Of a stretch of 64,000 nucleotides of DNA, positions 52,949-61,834 are shown one piece after another. The position numbers were made by a program, and so were the translations under genes. This DNA is from Chryseobacterium indologenes (lineage in GTDB: Bacteria; Bacteroidota; Bacteroidia; Flavobacteriales; Weeksellaceae), in assembly GCF_018362995.1 (NCBI RefSeq), contig NZ_CP074372.1:1240001-1304000 (forward strand). Direction: 5' to 3'. The notes below the pieces were generated by a model. That model had not been told where the DNA came from. It searched no databases and worked only from the letters and a program-made list of their open reading frames with translations. Within the stretch, counting starts at the first letter, position 1, and every line of letters starts with the position of its first letter.

Positions 52949-53740
52949 CTATTTTTTCTGTGCTGCCAAAGCAAAAACCAATGGTATTTTATTTCCAAAC
53001 TGTGGAATTCTCCATTTCCCTTTTTCAAATTCATCTACATGTCTGAAGCAAGGATATGGCGACCAGTCAAATTCCTGAAAAGTGTCCAGTTTTAAATCTT
53101 TTTTAACCAGATTATCGAGAACTTCTGATAAAGAGTGATTCCACATGACATATTCCTGTACGATGGGTGCAGACTGGTCTGCATAAGTTCCTTCATAAGT
53201 CTCTACTATCGGCTTTTCATTAAAATAGTTGTAAGCCACTTTTGTAAAATCATCATCAAACATCCAGACAACCGGATGAAACTCTGCCATAATAAATTGT
53301 CCGTCAGGTTTTAAAAAATGACTGATAACACCCGCCCATTTTTCAAGATCAGGAAGCCAGCCTATTGTGCCATAACTTGTATACACGATATCAAATTTCT
53401 GATCCAGCACATTGGGCAGATCGTATACGTCTGAACAGATAAATTCTGTATCTGTACCACATTTCTGAGCAAGATCTTTGGCTGCATCAATAGCTTGGTC
53501 AGAAAGATCTATTCCGGTCACTTTTGCCCCCATTCTTGACAGCGAAATAGAATCCTGTCCAAAATGACACTGCAAATGCAGAATACTTTTTCCTTTTATA
53601 TCTCTCAGAAGATCTAGTTCTATTGAATTGAGTGAAGTTCTTCCTTTCAGAAATTCATCTACAAAATAAAAATCCGACTTCAGGTGCGGTTCCACCTTAG
53701 CATTCCATGATTTTTTATTTATTTCTAAGTAATTTTCCAT
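52949..53740 (-). CDS. Class I SAM-dependent methyltransferase
   Basis: 263 residues. Motif I is SILHLQCHFGQDSISLSRMG, followed by the acidic GIDLSDQAIDAA of motif Post I and FDIVYTSYGTIGWLPDLEKW. No additional domain. The acceptor is not apparent; proteins of this type usually methylate small molecules. It ends the minus-strand run of bPH/SHOCT and GNAT genes, 57 bases after the last. Confidence 0.87.
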   Translation of the reverse strand: MENYLEINKKSWNAKVEPHLKSDFYFVDEFLKGRTSLNSIELDLLRDIKGKSILHLQCHFGQDSISLSRMGAKVTGIDLSDQAIDAAKDLAQKCGTDTEFICSDVYDLPNVLDQKFDIVYTSYGTIGWLPDLEKWAGVISHFLKPDGQFIMAEFHPVVWMFDDDFTKVAYNYFNEKPIVETYEGTYADQSAPIVQEYVMWNHSLSEVLDNLVKKDLKLDTFQEFDWSPYPCFRHVDEFEKGKWRIPQFGNKIPLVFALAAQKK

Positions 53741-53797
53741 TGTTCTAGTTTAAAATAGTGTTATTTCTGCTTTTTATTAAAGCTTCTTACGTACTGA

Positions 53798-54334
53798 TTA
53801 TAATTTATCCATGAGCTTTTTCTTTTGATCAAGAAATTCTTCCTCACTTAAAACTCCGGATTCTTTTAATCTTCCCAATTGTTCGAGCTGGTCTAAAACA
53901 CTGGGTTCAGGTTTATTCTGAATGGATTCTTCAGGACGGGACATAAAATCTCTTACCTTTTCACAAAAAAGCTCAGCATGATACCTTCCTACTCCATTTA
54001 TCTCTACGATGTCATCAGTAACCTGAATATCTATGGAAGCCAGCAATACTGCCGTTTCATATTGTATTGAGCTTATTTTGCTGTAGGAAAAGTCCTCTAC
54101 TTTCAATCCGTACATGAATTCTTTATCTACAAAGATCAATCTTCTGTCCGTAGCTACCAGAATGATATGATGATTGTTTGTTTTGTTTCTGCCTTCAACG
54201 AGATAGACAATTTTTTCGTCTGCTGAAAGAATATCCGGCAGCGCATGAATTTCTTTTCTGGCAAATATGGTAGGACTGATATCCAACTTTTTAAGTTCCT
54301 CTCTTATCTCGTCAAGTCTTGATTTCTCACTCAT
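53798..54334 (-). CDS. Bacterial PH domain protein with C-terminal SHOCT motif, no zinc ribbon
   Basis: 178 residues. A PH-like domain (about 40-130), with VYLVEGRNKTNNHHIILVATDRRLIFVDKEF as its core, is followed by a C-terminal SHOCT motif (DQLEQLGRLKESGVLSEEEF, then LDQKKKLMDKL). SHOCT motifs of about 30 residues are found at the ends of many bacterial proteins and are thought to aid oligomerisation. Related to the 55064 and 55919 products but without their N-terminal zinc ribbon. Confidence 0.82.
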   Translation of the reverse strand: MSEKSRLDEIREELKKLDISPTIFARKEIHALPDILSADEKIVYLVEGRNKTNNHHIILVATDRRLIFVDKEFMYGLKVEDFSYSKISSIQYETAVLLASIDIQVTDDIVEINGVGRYHAELFCEKVRDFMSRPEESIQNKPEPSVLDQLEQLGRLKESGVLSEEEFLDQKKKLMDKL

Positions 54335-54398
54335 AGTAACAGTTTATTAGCCTAAATTACTACTTATTGGTGATTAAATATTTAATTTGGCTAAAATA

Positions 54399-55046
54399 TT
54401 ACGTTTCGGACGGAATTACGATAGAAGTGTGCAGGCAATACATTTTCCAACCTAACGTTTCATACAACCGCTTTCCTTCTTCTGTTGCTACTAAAAGGTT
54501 ATTTGAAAATCCCTTTGATAAAGCGATCTTCTCAAGTTCTTTCAATAAAAAAGAAGCGAGCCCTTTTCTTTGATGATTTTTCTCGGTAATAATCCTGTCA
54601 TATATAGCAGTATCATTGACAAGGGAAACACGGCCTATAGAAGCCTGTTCGCCATTCTCTGCTACAATCCTGACAACAAAAGTGGTGTTATAGTTAGAAA
54701 ATTCTAATTGATATCCTTCTGCAAGGCTGATTTCCGGGAAGTTCATCGGGTGAAAACAGGTCATCATATATCCTTGTGGCTGCAGTTTCCATCTTTCCGG
54801 GATTTTCTCTATAAATGCTTCAGGAGAAGTAGATACTTTGAGATAAATCCAGGGTTCATCAATTGAATCTGCAAGTTGGAAAAAATCATCATTAAGTTCA
54901 GGAAATACAAAACGTTCTTTTTGTTTTTCATCTCCTACCATCACATGGAATCCGGATTTATACTGTACAGGAAAAGGCACTTCTCTTGATAAACACCATC
55001 CTTTTAGCCAGTTTTCTACTATTTCTGCCGATACTTTGTCCTTCAT
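54399..55046 (-). CDS. GNAT-family N-acetyltransferase
   Basis: 215 residues. The C-terminal half carries the acetyl-CoA motif EKNHQRKGLASFLLKELEKIA, typical of GNAT domains, preceded by the beta-strand ASIGRVSLVNDTAIYDRIIT. The N-terminal half (about 1-100) is not recognised. It sits between two PH/SHOCT genes, 17 bases after the upstream one, and is probably co-transcribed with them. Confidence 0.85.
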   Translation of the reverse strand: MKDKVSAEIVENWLKGWCLSREVPFPVQYKSGFHVMVGDEKQKERFVFPELNDDFFQLADSIDEPWIYLKVSTSPEAFIEKIPERWKLQPQGYMMTCFHPMNFPEISLAEGYQLEFSNYNTTFVVRIVAENGEQASIGRVSLVNDTAIYDRIITEKNHQRKGLASFLLKELEKIALSKGFSNNLLVATEEGKRLYETLGWKMYCLHTSIVIPSET

Positions 55047-55063
55047 GATTTGGTATTAAAAGT

Positions 55064-55909
55064 TTATTTCAATTGCTCCAGCAGCTTTTTTTTCTGTTCT
55101 GCAAATTCGGAATCGGTCAAAATTCCGTTTTCTCTCAGTTTTCCTAATTTCTCAAGCTGATTAAAAATTTCTTCTGATGAAACTGAAATACTTTTGCCTG
55201 CAGTATCAATTTGTTTCGGAGGCTGTTCATTAGGATTATTATAAATGGCTTTTATAGTATCATAGAACTTTTCAGCATCTTCCTTATCCATATAGCATTC
55301 AAATTCAACTACTCTTTCGTCCAAATGCAGTTTAATGATGGGAGATCTCGAATGTGTCACAAAGCTTACCGACTTTATGGTCTCATTAAGGTAATCATTA
55401 ATCTTTGCTGCACCAAACATTCCTTTTGATACAGAAATCATCCTTTTTGGGGTTGCCACCAATACTCCAGCATCTAATGTATTGACAAACTGAGCATCTG
55501 TAATGGCAATTATCTGTTCCTCCTCAGAAATCAGATAAGGAAGTTCTTTGATTTCTCCTTTGGTGAACATCGAAAGATTGGCATTCAGCTTTTCCAGTTC
55601 AAATTTTATTTTGCGGTGTCTCCGTTTGTAAACTTCTTTTGAAATTTGGGTTGAATCAGAATCTATCGTTACAGGAAGAATTTCGTTTGCCACTGTTGGC
55701 AGAACAGGTTCTGCTTTCTCTGTTTTCAGCATTTCATTAATATCATCAATACTGAATTTATTAAGATTGTACAGCAATTCTTCATTGATATTGCTCGTTT
55801 CATTCAAACATTTATTGCATAAAACGTTGCCATCTGAAAGCGTATTAGCACCCAAAAGCGTATCCATAGAGGTTAATTCTGTTTTACACAATGCACAGTT
55901 ATTACTCAT
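55064..55909 (-). CDS. Zinc ribbon, bacterial PH and SHOCT protein, first copy
   Basis: 281 residues. N-terminal zinc ribbon (residues 5-35) with CALCKTEL and CNKCLNE, so C-x2-C ... C-x2-C, as in DUF4428-type proteins. A PH-like domain follows (about 115-235), with AGVLVATPKRMISVSKGMFG and IKLHLDERVVEFECYMDKED, then a SHOCT motif (NQLEKLGKLRENGILTDSEF). Paralogue of the next gene upstream with the same layout. Function unknown. Confidence 0.8.
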   Translation of the reverse strand: MSNNCALCKTELTSMDTLLGANTLSDGNVLCNKCLNETSNINEELLYNLNKFSIDDINEMLKTEKAEPVLPTVANEILPVTIDSDSTQISKEVYKRRHRKIKFELEKLNANLSMFTKGEIKELPYLISEEEQIIAITDAQFVNTLDAGVLVATPKRMISVSKGMFGAAKINDYLNETIKSVSFVTHSRSPIIKLHLDERVVEFECYMDKEDAEKFYDTIKAIYNNPNEQPPKQIDTAGKSISVSSEEIFNQLEKLGKLRENGILTDSEFAEQKKKLLEQLK

Positions 55910-55918
55910 CTCTTCTTT

Positions 55919-56776
55919 TTATAATTTATCAAGTAATTTTTTCTTTTGTTCGGCAAATTCAGCCTCTGTAAGCACTCCACTCTCTCTGAGTTTACCCAGT
56001 TTTTCTAGATGCTCAAAGATAGATCCGGAATCTCCTTTATCCGTAGAATATACATTTTCCTGAACCAAATCAGGAATCGTTTGGGAAAATGCCTGCAATG
56101 GACTTGAATTCCTTCTCTCATTTTCATAATAGTTTGTACTTCTTTTGACATTGGAAAATGCCCTTCCATCATTTTTATTGTGCAGTTTAAACTGTGCATC
56201 ACCTCTATAAGTATTGATTTTCAGAATTGAATACAAGAGATTTTCAATATGATCAATGGACGAGATATCCTGAAGCGGAAATTCATTTTTTACAACGCCG
56301 CCCAGAAATTTTTTATCAATGAAAACTACCCTTTTCTGTGTTGAAAATATAATTCCTTCCCTGTTACTTTGAAGGTCAATTCCTTCTGCAATAGCCAGCA
56401 GTTTTTCATCTTTGTCCAGAATATTTGCCAATTCTTTCACCTCTTCATTGGCAAGAACACTCAGTCTTGCATTCAGAGCAACAATCTGATCTTTTATTTC
56501 ATCCAGCCTAGTTGGTGCATCATATTCGTAATGGTTATTTGCTGTATATTGGGATCCTCCGGCACTCTGGCTTGCATCAATTTTACTTTTCAGAATCATT
56601 CCTGTAATTTCTGCAAAATAAAACTGATCAAGATTATGAATAAGGTCTCTGTTGATAGTAACGGCTTTAGTAAAACATCCTGCACACAAATAACCACCGT
56701 CAGCAAGTTTATTTTTGCCTACAGACATATCCGTTGTCGTTAGTGTTGTTCCGCACAATGCGCAAATAGTGTTCAT
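55919..56776 (-). CDS. Zinc ribbon, bacterial PH and SHOCT protein, second copy
   Basis: 285 residues. Layout as in the 55064 product: zinc ribbon CALCGTTL and CAGCFTK, PH-like domain with REGIIFSTQKRVVFIDKKFLGG, and SHOCT tail EHLEKLGKLRESGVLTEAEF. The two copies differ most in the linker after the ribbon and near residues 205-245. It begins the minus-strand run, nine bases before the second copy, so they are probably co-transcribed. Confidence 0.8.
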   Translation of the reverse strand: MNTICALCGTTLTTTDMSVGKNKLADGGYLCAGCFTKAVTINRDLIHNLDQFYFAEITGMILKSKIDASQSAGGSQYTANNHYEYDAPTRLDEIKDQIVALNARLSVLANEEVKELANILDKDEKLLAIAEGIDLQSNREGIIFSTQKRVVFIDKKFLGGVVKNEFPLQDISSIDHIENLLYSILKINTYRGDAQFKLHNKNDGRAFSNVKRSTNYYENERRNSSPLQAFSQTIPDLVQENVYSTDKGDSGSIFEHLEKLGKLRESGVLTEAEFAEQKKKLLDKL

Positions 56777-56906
56777 CTGGTTTTATGTTTAATAGTTTTA
56801 ATGAATACAGAGCATTATTTTCCCCTGTCTATATACTTTGATCCAAATTACAAATTCTGAATCGATTGTAAGGATCAAAAATATTCAAATCTTAACATCA
56901 ATCAAA

Positions 56907-56942
56907 AAAAACAACCACAAAAAAGCTTTTGTGGTTGTTTTT
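56907..56942 (-). terminator. Intrinsic terminator after hisS
   Basis: Minus-strand stem AAACAACCACAAAA / TTTTGTGGTTGTTT with a short loop, followed by TTTTTTT. Confidence 0.85.
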
Positions 56943-56996
56943 CTTTTACATAACCTAAAAATCAATTGATAAATTTATTGGGTAGTATTGGCCATA

Positions 56997-58346
56997 TTAT
57001 CCTAAGAATTCTTCCAGAGAAACCGTTTTCTTTTCTCCTGCTTCAAGATCTTTATAGGTAACTGTATTATTTTTAATTTCTTCTTCACCCAGGAAAACCA
57101 CATTTTTGATACCTTTCTTTTCTGCGTAAGTAAACTGCTTATTAATCTTTGCATTTTCAGGGTATAATTCTGCTGAAATTCCTTTTGCTCTTAGCTGCAT
57201 GATCAATTTTAAAGCTTCTATTGTTTCTTCTCCTCCAGAATTAGCAAACAAATATTCGATTTTGGATGATGCTTCTTCAGGGAAAAGATTAAGTTCTTCC
57301 ATTACCAGATAGATTCTGTCTAATCCGAATGAAATTCCTATTCCCGGAATATTTTTAACTCCAAAAACTTCTGTAAGGTTATCATATCTTCCACCGCCGC
57401 CGATGGATCCCATAGCAACCTCATCTGCTTTCACTTCAAAGATAGCCCCTGTATAATAATCCAATCCTCTTGCCAGGGTAATATTGAATACAAGATTTTG
57501 CATATCAACACCAAGGCTCAGAGACTGTGTAAGAACATATTCAAGTTCTTCTACTCCTTTCAGGCCGATTTCATTTCCTGCAAATTTTTCTTTCAGCTGA
57601 AGAAGGTTTTCCAATGCATCGTCAGACTGGATGAATAAGAAATCCAGCTTATCAATAGATTCCTGAGAAATTTCTCTTTCCAGTAATTCTTTTACAACAC
57701 CTTCTTTACCAATTTTATCCAGCTTATCTAGTGCTACCGTGAAGTCAATCAGCTTATCTGTAATTCCTGCATATTCTGCCAATCCTGAAAGAATTTTTCT
57801 GTTGTTCATATGAATGGTTACAGGAACTTTCAGATCAGCAAATGATTTTAAATACAACTGAACCAGCTCTACCTCCTGTAATAAGCTTTCACTTCCTACC
57901 ACATCCGCATCACACTGATAAAACTCTCTGTATCTTCCTTTTTGAGGTCTGTCTGCTCTCCAAACCGGCTGGATTTGGGAACGTTTGAATGGAAATGTAA
58001 GTTTCCCATGATTCATAGCCACAAATCTTGCAAAGGGTACAGTAAGGTCATAACGAAGAGCTTTTTCTGAAATTTGAGAAACAAGTTTCTGATGGTTTTT
58101 ATGATCCCAGTCTTCCTGATTAACATCAGAAGTATAATCTCCCGAATTTAAAATCTTAAAAATCAAACGGTCTCCTTCTTCTCCGTATTTCCCCGTAAGT
58201 GTAGAAAGATTTTCAAAGCTTGGAGTTTCCAATGGCTGAAACCCGAATAATTCAAAATTATTCTGTAAAATATTGATGATATATTTTCTTCTGGAAACTT
58301 CCTGTGCCGTAAAATCTCTCGTCCCTTTTGCTAAACTTGGCTTCAT
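56997..58346 (-). CDS. hisS: Histidyl-tRNA synthetase
   Basis: 449 residues. Class II aminoacyl-tRNA synthetase that charges tRNA-His. The start [17 protein letters not shown] is the family N-terminus. Motif 2 region [25 protein letters not shown], histidine-specific [15 protein letters not shown] and motif 3 [18 protein letters not shown] are intact. The C-terminal anticodon-binding domain follows. An upstream in-frame ATG would add 37 residues, but a clear -7 box lies between, so the internal ATG is correct. Confidence 0.97.
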   Translation of the reverse strand: MKPSLAKGTRDFTAQEVSRRKYIINILQNNFELFGFQPLETPSFENLSTLTGKYGEEGDRLIFKILNSGDYTSDVNQEDWDHKNHQKLVSQISEKALRYDLTVPFARFVAMNHGKLTFPFKRSQIQPVWRADRPQKGRYREFYQCDADVVGSESLLQEVELVQLYLKSFADLKVPVTIHMNNRKILSGLAEYAGITDKLIDFTVALDKLDKIGKEGVVKELLEREISQESIDKLDFLFIQSDDALENLLQLKEKFAGNEIGLKGVEELEYVLTQSLSLGVDMQNLVFNITLARGLDYYTGAIFEVKADEVAMGSIGGGGRYDNLTEVFGVKNIPGIGISFGLDRIYLVMEELNLFPEEASSKIEYLFANSGGEETIEALKLIMQLRAKGISAELYPENAKINKQFTYAEKKGIKNVVFLGEEEIKNNTVTYKDLEAGEKKTVSLEEFLG

Positions 58347-58370
58347 TTTTTGTATGTCATTTTGATAAAT

Positions 58371-58379
58371 GCAAAAGTA
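58371..58379 (-). promoter_or_regulatory. -7 promoter box for hisS
   Basis: Reads TACTTTTGC on the minus strand, a full match to TAnnTTTG, 24 bases upstream of the chosen ATG. Confidence 0.6.
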
Positions 58380-58406
58380 CGGAATTGCATGGACTTTACA
58401 CAGCAT

Positions 58407-58440
58407 AAAAAGCTGAAGAAAGAATCTTCCCCAGCTTTTT
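58407..58440 (-). terminator. Intrinsic terminator after the ssb-HRDC gene pair
   Basis: Minus-strand stem AAAAAGCTG / CAGCTTTTT with an inner GAAGA / TCTTC pairing, followed by TTTTTATG. Confidence 0.8.
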
Positions 58441-58470
58441 TGCTGTTGTGTTATCAATTATTCTGAAAAA

Positions 58471-58926
58471 TCAAACGCTTTCAAGAATCTCAAGGATCTC
58501 TTCACCATAATTTTCAATCTTATGCTTTCCAAACCCTTTGATCTCCAGCAATTCTTCTTTTCTGGCAGGCTTATACTTGGCTACAGATATCAGCTCTTTA
58601 TTGCTGGCGATGAAATAAGTGGGAAGATTCTGTTCCCGGGCTTTTTCTGACCGCCAAAACTTCAGTGCATCCAGTATCTTTTCTTCATCAGTATTCAGGA
58701 AATCATTCTCTGCAGAATATTTAACTGCTTTTGGTTCTTTAACTGTATTTTTTGTCAGTTTCAGATCTTCAAAATACAATATTACAGACCAATACCGTTC
58801 TTCGCTTACAAAAGCTGTTTCTACTTTCATAATCTCATGGGCTTCCAGAAAATCATCCAGCATTTTCTGATCTCTGTACAGAAATTCTTCCGGAAGTCTT
58901 ATTTTAAAAACTTTTACTTTCATCAT
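58471..58926 (-). CDS. HRDC domain protein
   Basis: 151 residues. The C-terminal half (about 73-150) is an HRDC domain: ILDALKFWRSEKAREQNLPTYFIASNKELI, then KPARKEELLEIKGFGKHKIENYGEEILEIL. HRDC domains bind DNA in RecQ helicases and RNase D. The N-terminal half has no clear family. No helicase motifs, so this is a free-standing HRDC protein. Downstream of ssb by 14 bases, so nucleic acid binding fits. Confidence 0.83.
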   Translation of the reverse strand: MMKVKVFKIRLPEEFLYRDQKMLDDFLEAHEIMKVETAFVSEERYWSVILYFEDLKLTKNTVKEPKAVKYSAENDFLNTDEEKILDALKFWRSEKAREQNLPTYFIASNKELISVAKYKPARKEELLEIKGFGKHKIENYGEEILEILESV

Positions 58927-58940
58927 TTGTGTTTTTAGAA

Positions 58941-59273
58941 TTATTTTCCTCCTAATAATAAGATCTCATCCACACGAATTTCTGTGACATACCGCTTCAC
59001 CCCATCTTTATCATCATATGATCTGTAGGTAAGCTTGCCCTCTACGGCAATTTCTTTTCCCTTAGAAACATATTTCTCAAAAATTTCAGCCGTTTTCCCA
59101 AAAGCAATAAGATTGTGCCATTGCGTTTCTTCTACTTTTTCTCCTTTGGCATTGGTGTAATGATCACTTGTTGCTAAGGATACACTTGCTTTTACATTTC
59201 CATTATCGAAGTTTACCATTTCAACTTCTTTTCCTGTGTAACCAATTAATGTTACTTTGTTTCTTAGTGACAT
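58941..59273 (-). CDS. ssb: Single-stranded DNA-binding protein, short form without acidic tail
   Basis: 110 residues, OB fold only: NKVTLIGYTGKEVEMVNFDNGN, a SLATSDHYTNAKGEKVEETQWHN block and VSKGKEIAVEGKLTYRSYDDKDG. It ends at RVDEILLLGGK with no glycine-rich linker and no acidic DIPF-type tip, so it lacks the usual partner-binding tail. It is probably an accessory SSB; a full-length SSB should exist elsewhere. First gene before the HRDC protein. Confidence 0.9.
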   Translation of the reverse strand: MSLRNKVTLIGYTGKEVEMVNFDNGNVKASVSLATSDHYTNAKGEKVEETQWHNLIAFGKTAEIFEKYVSKGKEIAVEGKLTYRSYDDKDGVKRYVTEIRVDEILLLGGK

Positions 59274-59613
59274 AACTTTTAGATTTTAAAGATTAATAAT
59301 TCAGATAAGAGACGTTCACTGTTTTTCTCAAATCTCTGTTGCAAAGATTGCGATGTTATCAATCCTCAGTCGGTTATAAACTATTTAAATCCGTTTGTAG
59401 TCGTTTGAAAACGGATAATAAAATAAATAGAATTCAGTTTAAAACAACAATTATTAAGCTTAAAAAACACTAATCATCACTTTTAAAGTAAAAATTGAAT
59501 GATAAAAAACTGTATCCTAAAATATTTTCTCCTTCAAAAAACATTGAAAAATAGATGTATTACCAAGGATTTTTTTTCTATTTAATTTAATTTTTTTTTG
59601 CAAATTTGTAAAA
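59274..59613. other. 340-base gap between ssb and the XRE regulator
   Basis: Divergent promoter region. It holds a weak ssb box (AATCTTTGC on the minus strand, 59341-59349) and an inverted repeat ATCCGTTT (59389-59396) / AAACGGAT (59409-59416) containing a direct repeat CGTTTG ten bases apart, a likely operator. The rest is AT-rich without a gene. Confidence 0.5.
59389..59416. promoter_or_regulatory. Operator-like inverted repeat between ssb and XRE regulator genes
   Basis: ATCCGTTT and AAACGGAT arms with a 12-base spacer, plus CGTTTG repeated one helical turn apart. A related palindrome lies in front of the arginase-family gene at 62178-62199. Confidence 0.45.
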
Positions 59614-59997
59614 ATGTCTGATATGCAAAAAGAAAAACTCCGTACAGTAAGAAAGATGAAAGGCTTCACCCAGCAACAAATGGCTGAGGTAATCCCAACT
59701 GACGTTTCCAACTATAGCAGAAAAGAAAGTGGTGCTGTATTTATAACACAGACAGAATGGTCCAAACTTGCCAAATTTTTAGAGGTTCCTGTTGAGGAAA
59801 TTTATGAAGAAGAGGAAGCTAAAATTATTATTGAAAACCCTGTTTTTAATGACAGTCCTGGAGCAAACATTGGAAACAGTACTTCTTCCGGTAACAATAT
59901 TGGATATATTAATAATGAGTTAAGCATAGAAATTATAAAAACAATGCAGGAATATATTGGTCTGCTGAAAGAGGAAATCGAAAGACTGAAAAAATAA
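59614..59997 (+). CDS. XRE-family helix-turn-helix regulator
   Basis: 127 residues. The HTH domain covers about 8-65 (KLRTVRKMKGFTQQQMAEVIPTDVSNYSRKESG, with LAKFLEVPVEEIYE after). A Ser/Asn/Gly-rich linker (PGANIGNSTSSGNNIGY) leads to a C-terminal helix (TMQEYIGLLKEEIERLKK) that probably dimerises. Autoregulation through the inverted repeat upstream is inferred. It stands alone, with a terminator downstream. Confidence 0.9.
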   Translation: MSDMQKEKLRTVRKMKGFTQQQMAEVIPTDVSNYSRKESGAVFITQTEWSKLAKFLEVPVEEIYEEEEAKIIIENPVFNDSPGANIGNSTSSGNNIGYINNELSIEIIKTMQEYIGLLKEEIERLKK

Positions 59998-60022
59998 AAA
60001 TTATTGCTAAAAATATATTGAG

Positions 60023-60060
60023 GTCAGAATGGGTTATTACTTATTCTGACTTTCTTTTTT
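60023..60060 (+). terminator. Intrinsic terminator after the XRE regulator
   Basis: Stem GTCAGAAT / ATTCTGAC around a 12-base loop, followed by TTTCTTTTTT. Confidence 0.8.
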
Positions 60061-60168
60061 CAGACATCTGGTAAAGTAATTTTTAATATTTTCTTAATTA
60101 TTTATCCGGAATATTATTCAACAAAAGTTCTAAATTCGTTTAGATTATTCCGGCATAATTTCCTTTGT

Positions 60169-60894
60169 ATGAAAGATCATTTTAAAACTCTCGCAGCATA
60201 CACCGTATTTTTATTTTTTCCCGTGCTCTCTTCAGCACAGAAAAATACTTATGCAAAAGTTCCTCACCAATTTGATCTCAGTAGATTTGATCTGCAGCTG
60301 CCTATTCCTAAAAATAATTCCATTGCGATTATTAAAGGATCTGATATTGAACAATTCTCCTCCGATAACTTTTATTTTTCTCCTCAGGATAGCAGCATAC
60401 GTTTCTTTTGTTCTTCTAATGGCAAAACGACTCAAGGTTCACATTTTCCACGAACAGAATTGCGCCAGATCAAAGAATGGAATTTTGAAAATCAGCATAG
60501 TTTACGTGTAAAAATGGCTGTTTTGCAGCAACCTGGAACCGGGAAAATTATTATTGGGCAGATTCATGGGCATTCCAAAGGCACCGAAGCTTTAAAAATC
60601 TGGTGGAATAATGGTGAAATTCAGGCTGGCTTCAAAAAAGAAGTTAATGATAAAGAAGAAAGAATTACGCTCCTGAAAAATGTTTCTTTAGGTCAAACAT
60701 TTGATTACAGTATTCAACAAAACAATACTGATGTCTTAGTGACGGTAAACCAGCAGACTGTTTCTTTTCATTTTGGTGACAGCTGGAAGACAGAATCTGT
60801 TTATTTCAAGGCAGGAAATTATCTGCAGGACAACAACCAATCTCCTGTAACTTCTGGCCTGACTGCTATTTACGATATCAGAATATCAGAATAA
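60169..60894 (+). CDS. Polysaccharide lyase family 7 (alginate lyase)
   Basis: 241 residues with a signal peptide (ending about residue 23, FPVLSSAQ), so exported. All three PL7 motifs are present: RTELR at 95-99, QIH at 131-133 and YFKAGNY at 212-218. These line the active-site groove that cleaves alginate by beta-elimination. The QIH form (not QVH) is associated with preference for polyguluronate. No other alginate-use gene is in the window, so it stands alone, with a terminator. Confidence 0.92.
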   Translation: MKDHFKTLAAYTVFLFFPVLSSAQKNTYAKVPHQFDLSRFDLQLPIPKNNSIAIIKGSDIEQFSSDNFYFSPQDSSIRFFCSSNGKTTQGSHFPRTELRQIKEWNFENQHSLRVKMAVLQQPGTGKIIIGQIHGHSKGTEALKIWWNNGEIQAGFKKEVNDKEERITLLKNVSLGQTFDYSIQQNNTDVLVTVNQQTVSFHFGDSWKTESVYFKAGNYLQDNNQSPVTSGLTAIYDIRISE

Positions 60895-60895
60895 A

Positions 60896-60930
60896 AAAGG
60901 CACTCAAGCAACTATTGAGTACCTTTCATT
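60896..60930 (+). terminator. Intrinsic terminator after the alginate lyase gene
   Basis: Stem AAAGGCACTCAA / TTGAGTACCTTT (one mismatch) with loop GCAACTA, followed by CATTT. The T-run is short, so it may be partial. Confidence 0.65.
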
Positions 60931-61009
60931 TAATCATGTAACTTAGAATTGGAATTTCATGAGTTTCTCATTCAATGATCAGTTGGTTAATAAGCTTTAA
61001 ATAATGAGA

Positions 61010-61801
61010 TTAATCTTTGGCTTGAGAAATCCTTGTTATACTATCAATAGTGGCATCCAATGAGGTGTCAGATTTTATTTTAATGAGATATCCGCTTCCT
61101 ATCGATAAAGGGTCTGCAACACTCACCAGATAAAAAACAAGATTTCCGGATGTTACCCCATTGGGTGCAACGGCGGTCTGATCTATGGAGAATGTTGAAG
61201 GAGGAACCGGGTTGGAGAGGTTTACTGTCACAAATGCAACGGAACCGTTATTCTTATTGGTATAGCTTACAATGACTCTCCACATGTGAATCTGACCTGC
61301 AATAGGATTTTCCAGAAACCGCCCTGTGGCAGGATCATATATATCCCCAGGCACCGGATTGATAATATTTTCCGGCCATGTGGTGGTAGGAGGTGCAGCA
61401 AAGTCTGTCACAATATTCATTGGAGTTTGGTAAACAATGTTTTGATAAGTCATTAAAGGAACTCCTCCTGAAGATTTGAATGCAAATGAGGGTTTCACTC
61501 CTGCCCCGCTATTGAGCTTAACAACTCCTTCATTAGCGGTTGTTAAGGTTTGCGAAGAAATTACTGTACTCCATTGGGTTCCATTATAATACCTTAAAGT
61601 CTTGTTCGTGGAATCATAGATAATCATTCCTGCTGTGGGTGTGGTTACATTGGCCGGAGGATTGGCATTTCTCGTTAACACAACTGCTGAATTTGCTGAG
61701 GTAACGTCTAGAACACCTTGTGGGGAAGTTGTATTTATCCCTACCTGTGCAATTGAGAAAGAAGAGCATAAAATACTCATCAATAAATTGGATTTTTTCA
61801 T
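61010..61801 (-). CDS. Secreted surface-type protein with GMIIYD module
   Basis: 263 residues with a signal peptide (MKKSNLLMSILCSSFSIAQ). The N-terminus has the flavobacterial surface pattern VGINTTSPQGVLDVTSANS, then AGMIIYDSTNKTLRYYNGTQW, which matches the modules in the 19852 and 20380 products. The rest is beta-rich with no known domain. A TAnnTTTG box lies 26 bases upstream. Function unknown; surface exposure is inferred. Confidence 0.65.
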   Translation of the reverse strand: MKKSNLLMSILCSSFSIAQVGINTTSPQGVLDVTSANSAVVLTRNANPPANVTTPTAGMIIYDSTNKTLRYYNGTQWSTVISSQTLTTANEGVVKLNSGAGVKPSFAFKSSGGVPLMTYQNIVYQTPMNIVTDFAAPPTTTWPENIINPVPGDIYDPATGRFLENPIAGQIHMWRVIVSYTNKNNGSVAFVTVNLSNPVPPSTFSIDQTAVAPNGVTSGNLVFYLVSVADPLSIGSGYLIKIKSDTSLDATIDSITRISQAKD

Positions 61802-61826
61802 GGTTTGCTTTTTTGAATGTTGATAT

Positions 61827-61834
61827 CAAATTTA
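61827..61834 (-). promoter_or_regulatory. -7 promoter box for the 61010 surface protein gene
   Basis: Reads TAAATTTG on the minus strand, 26 bases before the start codon. Confidence 0.5.

Noticed and set aside
58347..58457. Upstream ATG adding 37 residues to histidyl-tRNA synthetase
   Set aside because: The family N-terminus is [12 protein letters not shown], and a -7 box lies in the added stretch.
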